Source: Riptortus pedestris (taxonomy: Eukaryota; Arthropoda; Insecta; Hemiptera; Alydidae). From it: a stretch of DNA of 64,000 nt. Where the stretch lies: assembly GCA_019009955.1 (NCBI GenBank), contig CM032232.1:74564501-74628500 (forward strand), written 5' to 3'. The notes below the pieces were generated by a model. It saw nothing but the letters and a program-made list of their open reading frames with translations. It was not told the DNA's origin and did no database searches. Each line of letters starts with the position of its first letter. Within the stretch, counting starts at the first letter, position 1. Both the position numbers and the translations under genes were made by a program. This document shows positions 60,239 through 64,000 of this stretch, piece after piece.

Positions 60239-61030
60239 ATTTCAACCTGAATCACAAAATAACTCCTCAAAACAACTTCTAGCTGTTATTTAAAATGCAA
60301 TAATTCCTCCCATAAGATAATCCCAGGATTAAGGATGAGGTAATTCCTGATGTTGGAGATAAGAGGAGCGGTTCTTCTTTAAAGATGGATGATGATAGAT
60401 GGGACGAGAAGGGAGGTGATACTTTGCCTCAGCTGATAGGAAACCGGGCCCTTACCTTTCCTATTATTCAATAAATTGTCGGGGATATTTCTCTTTCATC
60501 TTTCTTCTTACAAGAAGTAGAACAGCCACATCTCATATCTTTTTACCCTACATATCATTTCTCCGTTCAAAATCCACATCGGGAAGATATTTCTGAAGAT
60601 ACTTATGTAGTATTATATCTAGATAAAAATTTTCAATTTTTAAAGTGCTTATTGACCCCCACTCGCCCATTTCAACATCCTCTAACAGGATTCTTACACT
60701 TAGCTGTGAGTGCTAATAGTGTATGTTAAGTTATTTCCTTAATGGACAAGAAAAGCATACCAAGGAAGGTAAAAATTAATTTTGACCGAAAAAAAATTGA
60801 CCTTAGTTTTGTAAAAAAAATATTTCTTGAGAAGAAGAGTCTTAATGAAGAGAACTTTATATTAAATGTTAATGTTTGTGTTAGGAGTAAGAGATAAATA
60901 TCTTACACTTGGAGGGACTTCTTAGACTAAAAAAACTATACGATTTCGTCTACCTGCAATTTAGTAGTAAGAGATTTCTGGTTTCCTGAGAACTTCCTAA
61001 CTACTTTTCCAGGAGTTCTATGCGGCTTTC
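60239..61030. other. Stretch without a recognised gene
   Basis: Nothing recognised. The segment around 60640-60690 (CCCCCACTCGCCCATTTCAA) resembles family A body text, but too little is preserved. Confidence 0.5.
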
Positions 61031-61451
61031 AGCAGATTTCCCTTAAGGGAAATCAGTTGCTGAGGTTGTACTCATCACTCGAAAGATTTCCTCAAAATGT
61101 CCTTTGATCCTACTTAGTAAATGACAAAAAGGAGGTCCGTTCAGAATTATGTATATATATATATATACACATACATATTACCTCTAATCATATTAAATAA
61201 TCATAAGAAAGTCTGTACTTGTTATTATTATTAGCTCATAAGGTCTCTTAAATTTGTAAATATTTAAAATAACTGTTATCACTAAGTTGCAATATGACTG
61301 CCTACTATTAGTCAATTGCATTTCAACAATCCGCTACTTAAATAGAAATTTTTATTTTATGTTTCCTTTTGTAAATTGCAGTGGTCACAAGGAACACTAT
61401 GAATTATCTTGTAAAAATTCTTGTTATTCAATAAAGGATTATTATAAAAAA

Positions 61452-61483
<32 letters not shown>

Positions 61484-61680
61484 GAGAGAGAGGGAGAGAG
61501 AGAGAAAAAAAAAGGTCTCGTTAAACTATTAGCGCTCTATGGATTTTCTCGTAACACAAATATTAATCGAGTAATTTTTTACATATTCAGTATATGTGGT
61601 GAGATGAGATCACAAGTGTGTTATACCAGTACTATAGGGAAAAGATCTTAGTTGACACAGCCCCTGCGTGAGGGATTTTT
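61031..61680 (+). mobile_element. Family A copy 17
   Basis: The 5' end CAGCAGATTTCCCTTAAGGG followed by AAATCAGTTGCTGAGG is well preserved. GGAGGTCCGTTCAGAATTAT leads to a TA tract at about 61152-61166. The 3' end has AAAGATCTTAGTTGACACAG, CCCCTGCGTG and AGGGATTTTT. The middle is not typical body and contains a poly-A/TA/GA simple-sequence block. Confidence 0.7.
61446..61512. repeat. Compound simple repeat (A)n(TA)n(GA)n
   Basis: A poly-A run of about 24 bp passes directly into TA repeats, then GA repeats, then another poly-A. The poly-A may be the tail of a retroposed sequence whose body I cannot identify. Confidence 0.9.
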
Positions 61681-63054
61681 AAAGTATTTGAAACGAGTAG
61701 AACAGGTCTGGGTAACATAAAGTTAGTTTAATTGAAGATGTCAATTTGAAATGCAGCAAAATACGTTGTACATTTTATTTAAAATGGAGAACTAAGAAGC
61801 CATGTCGCCTCCACATCAGATTATTTACAGTTATTTCAGGAGTGGTTAAACCCTATCTCTAACTCTGGTGAAGAGGTAGAACGGTCTTAGCAAAGCTTTC
61901 CATACATACCCAACCATAATAAGCGAGGCTCGAGCTGGACACTCCTTGACATGTGAAAAAATCATATTGTTGTTTTCTGTCTGTCAATATACTTCAGCAT
62001 ACATTTTTGAAATCTCTCGTTCCTTTCGTGTTCACGGGAATGCACATGTTTATAAGTGAAATGAAGTAAGTCGACAGATCCACCGATCCTCCATTTTTTA
62101 ACGTCAACAACCTCAGCCAATCAAAGACTGGCAACAGATACTAAGGCCTAGAGTCCTTCATCAATATGAATGAAATTAAGCCTAACCGTAAGTGAAAATA
62201 GCCCCTCATCTGCGCCATTTAGTTCCCATTCATGAGCGAGTCTTCTAGTTTCCGGCCTACTGATCGACAATGGCATAACGGATGGCACTCATTCAACATA
62301 CACCTACTGGTGCTTGTTACATAAGTGTAGTCCCACTGTGTTCAGGCTGATGTATGTATCTAGGATATGAGGTCATCTATCTCAGTTGGATTAAATTAAG
62401 TGTCATTAATTCATTACGAAACTCTCGAGGAAGTATTTAAATTTTTATTCTTATAAACTATTTATGAGAATGTATCTCTGTGACTGTCATGGAAAACATG
62501 TTGCATTTCTCTGATATGGATAGCACAGCTGAGAGTGTAATCACTTATTTACAAATTTATGGACGTGAGACCGAAAGGCGTGTGCAGCATGTAAAATCAT
62601 TCAGTGGGACCATTCAGCTATTTATAATCGCCTCAAAAGTTCGTGTACGTTACCTCCAGCGAGGTTATCATTTTCGGTGACATTTCATGGCCAATATTTG
62701 GAATCCTGAGTATTTTTTAATTTGGCCACACCAGTTACTTTTTGACATTACCAGCGATTTATTATACGGGTATGAGAAAAGAAAAAACCTCATTGTAACA
62801 AATTGTTTAGTACAGAGGTTTTTTCAAGATCATGATCTTTGGGGGTATACCAATGATGGTGTCTGTGACTGGTTACAATGCAAAAGGAGTAATAACAAAG
62901 AAAGAAAGAGGAAGAGAGGGAGGGCATACTCTTAAGTGAATCATCATATGCTACAAGCATAAGCTCTTCAGATAGTGGTTCGAAAATGGTAAGAACCTTT
63001 ATCGGCATAAGCTGAATTTTTAAGCACAAAGATAATTAAATTAAATACTACAGT
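61681..63054. other. Stretch without a recognised gene
   Basis: Two plus-strand ATG frames (62480-62680, 66 codons; 62687-62935, 82 codons) follow each other in different frames with protein-like composition. Neither has a domain I know. Confidence 0.4.
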
Positions 63055-63190
63055 GTTGTTATTTATTAACATCCACCATATGCTACTAAGGCTAACTGGG
63101 TGGATTATCTATGGCTTGCCACTTTTTGGGGTCAGGGTCGAACTAAAGATTTTTAGTGAGTTCATTGCCTTATATATTACACAAGTTTCA
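63055..63190 (-). mobile_element. SINE fragment, copy 8
   Basis: ATTTATTAACATCCACCATA then TGCTACTAAGGCTAACTGGG is the inverted 3' part of the SINE. GGTCAGGGTCGAACTAAAGA may be the remains of the B box region. Strongly diverged. Confidence 0.5.
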
Positions 63191-63506
63191 CATGAAATTT
63201 CACAACAATTCGTTGCTCTACTGTTACACTTGACATTTTTCCGGCGAAACAAAAAAACAACTCTAATGCGAACGAAGGCTACGGCTGTACTGATTTGTTT
63301 CCAGAAGCGAGAGGCACTATATTCGAAAGAGGAAGCTTCACGATAACAGCTGTTAGTTGCTGGCGTTTAACGCATGCGCACTTCCTCTGTAGCAGCATCA
63401 GTCTAGCTATTTAATAGCCACACCCCGTGCAGTTATTTAATAACGTGACTATTTTAGGAGAAAAAAAAATGTACATAAAGGCGTTTATTTACCTATTACC
63501 TCCTAG

Positions 63507-63872
63507 ATTTTAAGAAATGTTGTAGATGTCTTTGTTAGTTATGAATTCTTAATTCGGAAGAAGTGGCATTTCAGACTTTTCAATGGCTCGGAATACTGTC
63601 CGATAGAACAGCGGCCTATAACTGAATGTATTACATATTCTGTACGCCCAGGAACAAAGATATTTTCTGACTTATGGAAATCATTTCAAGATCCCAGAAA
63701 AATACCGGGAATGGATTTCAGGCATTATACAGTCAACCATTCACCAGATTTTTTTGATCCAAATTCAGGAACCCATACCCAAAAGATTGAGTCATTGCGG
63801 TCCAGTCCAAAAAAAAAAGGAATAAAATTGAATTTGGAACATAAGATCCCTTCGCGATTGATATCTATGTGA
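63507..63872 (+). pseudogene. Merlin (ISXO2/IS1595-like) DDE transposase relic
   Basis: A frame of 121 codons is open from just after a TAG (63504-63506) to TGA at 63870-63872, with no start codon at its head. RPGTKIFSDLWKSF matches the second catalytic Asp region of the ISXO2-like DDE domain. Next, HYTVNHSPDFFDPNSGTHTQ followed by KIES is the highly characteristic H-x-TVNHS-x-x-F-x-DP-x-[ST]G-x-HTQ-x-I-E block with the third catalytic acid; the usual W after it is R here. KKKG follows as in the family's basic stretch. The first Asp is not identifiable. Merlin elements are the animal members of this bacterial IS family. The end sequences were not found, and the rest may lie beyond the window. 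Confidence 0.85.
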
Positions 63873-64000
63873 GTTTGTCTAAGGAAGAAGATACTAGAAG
63901 GAGTATATATTTAATTGTATTTTGAAATCATGAAAAGCATATTGGCCCTCTTAATGAATAACTCAACGAATTGTATATAAAACTATAATTTGTGTTTATA
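63873..64000 (+). other. Window end after the Merlin relic
   Basis: No terminal inverted repeat or recognised frame was found. The end of the Merlin element may lie outside. Confidence 0.5.

Noticed and set aside
62480..62935. Two successive plus-strand frames as one split gene
   Set aside because: They are in different frames with a short gap, no domain is recognisable and no intron signals join them convincingly.
1..64000. CRISPR arrays, bacterial operons, phage genes or an endogenous virus
   Set aside because: No array of regular short repeats with spacers, no clustered long frames with ribosome binding sites, and no retroviral Env or Gag was recognised. The gypsy scrap is only a short piece of Pol.

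Overview
The window looks like intergenic DNA from an animal, most likely an invertebrate and plausibly an arthropod. It is strongly A+T rich, has no compact operon-like gene order, and is full of (TA)n and (GT)n tracts and transposon copies. The species cannot be named from the sequence. I find no intact host gene. The coding material I recognise is all transposon-derived and mostly broken: a Penelope-like element with a GIY-YIG endonuclease (18.2-19.1 kb), the C-terminal end of a piggyBac-like transposase inside a complete TTAA-flanked element (35.27-36.15 kb), a Ty3/gypsy-type integrase fragment (42.0-42.25 kb), a LINE reverse transcriptase tail (40.4 kb) and a Merlin/ISXO2-type DDE transposase domain (63.5-63.9 kb).

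Most of 4-34 kb, and patches of 54-62 kb, is built from one dispersed family, called family A here, with about 17 copies or fragments. Its 5' end is AGCAGATTTCCC, continuing as a palindrome. An internal (TA)n tract follows, then a body of degenerate modules. The 3' end carries the inverted copy GGGAAATCTGCT immediately before a short GC hairpin (ACGCAG-TCC-CTGCGT in the best copy) and a T-rich end. That is the layout of non-autonomous Helentron elements (HINE/DINE-1 type), so I propose that class. Family B (four copies of 1.0-1.3 kb) begins CTAGCTCAGATACCCGG and is made of three modules of about 300 bp. Three of its four copies sit inside the (TA)n tract of a family A copy, in both relative orientations. 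A tRNA-derived SINE family (at least seven clear copies) also inserts into family A and once forms a head-to-head pair at 36.9-37.3 kb.

Layout: 0-4 kb, AT-rich with a diverged direct repeat; 4-10 kb, three family A copies, two holding SINEs; 10-12.5 kb, a foldback structure; 12.5-34 kb, dense nested A, B and Penelope; 35.3-36.2 kb, the piggyBac-like element; 36.9-53 kb, mostly unrecognised AT-rich DNA with SINEs, a gypsy scrap and small repeats; 53-62 kb, a tandem repeat, the fourth B copy, SINEs and family A fragments; the last 500 bp hold the Merlin relic. The nesting gives a relative chronology: family A is oldest, then B, SINE and Penelope inserted into it.
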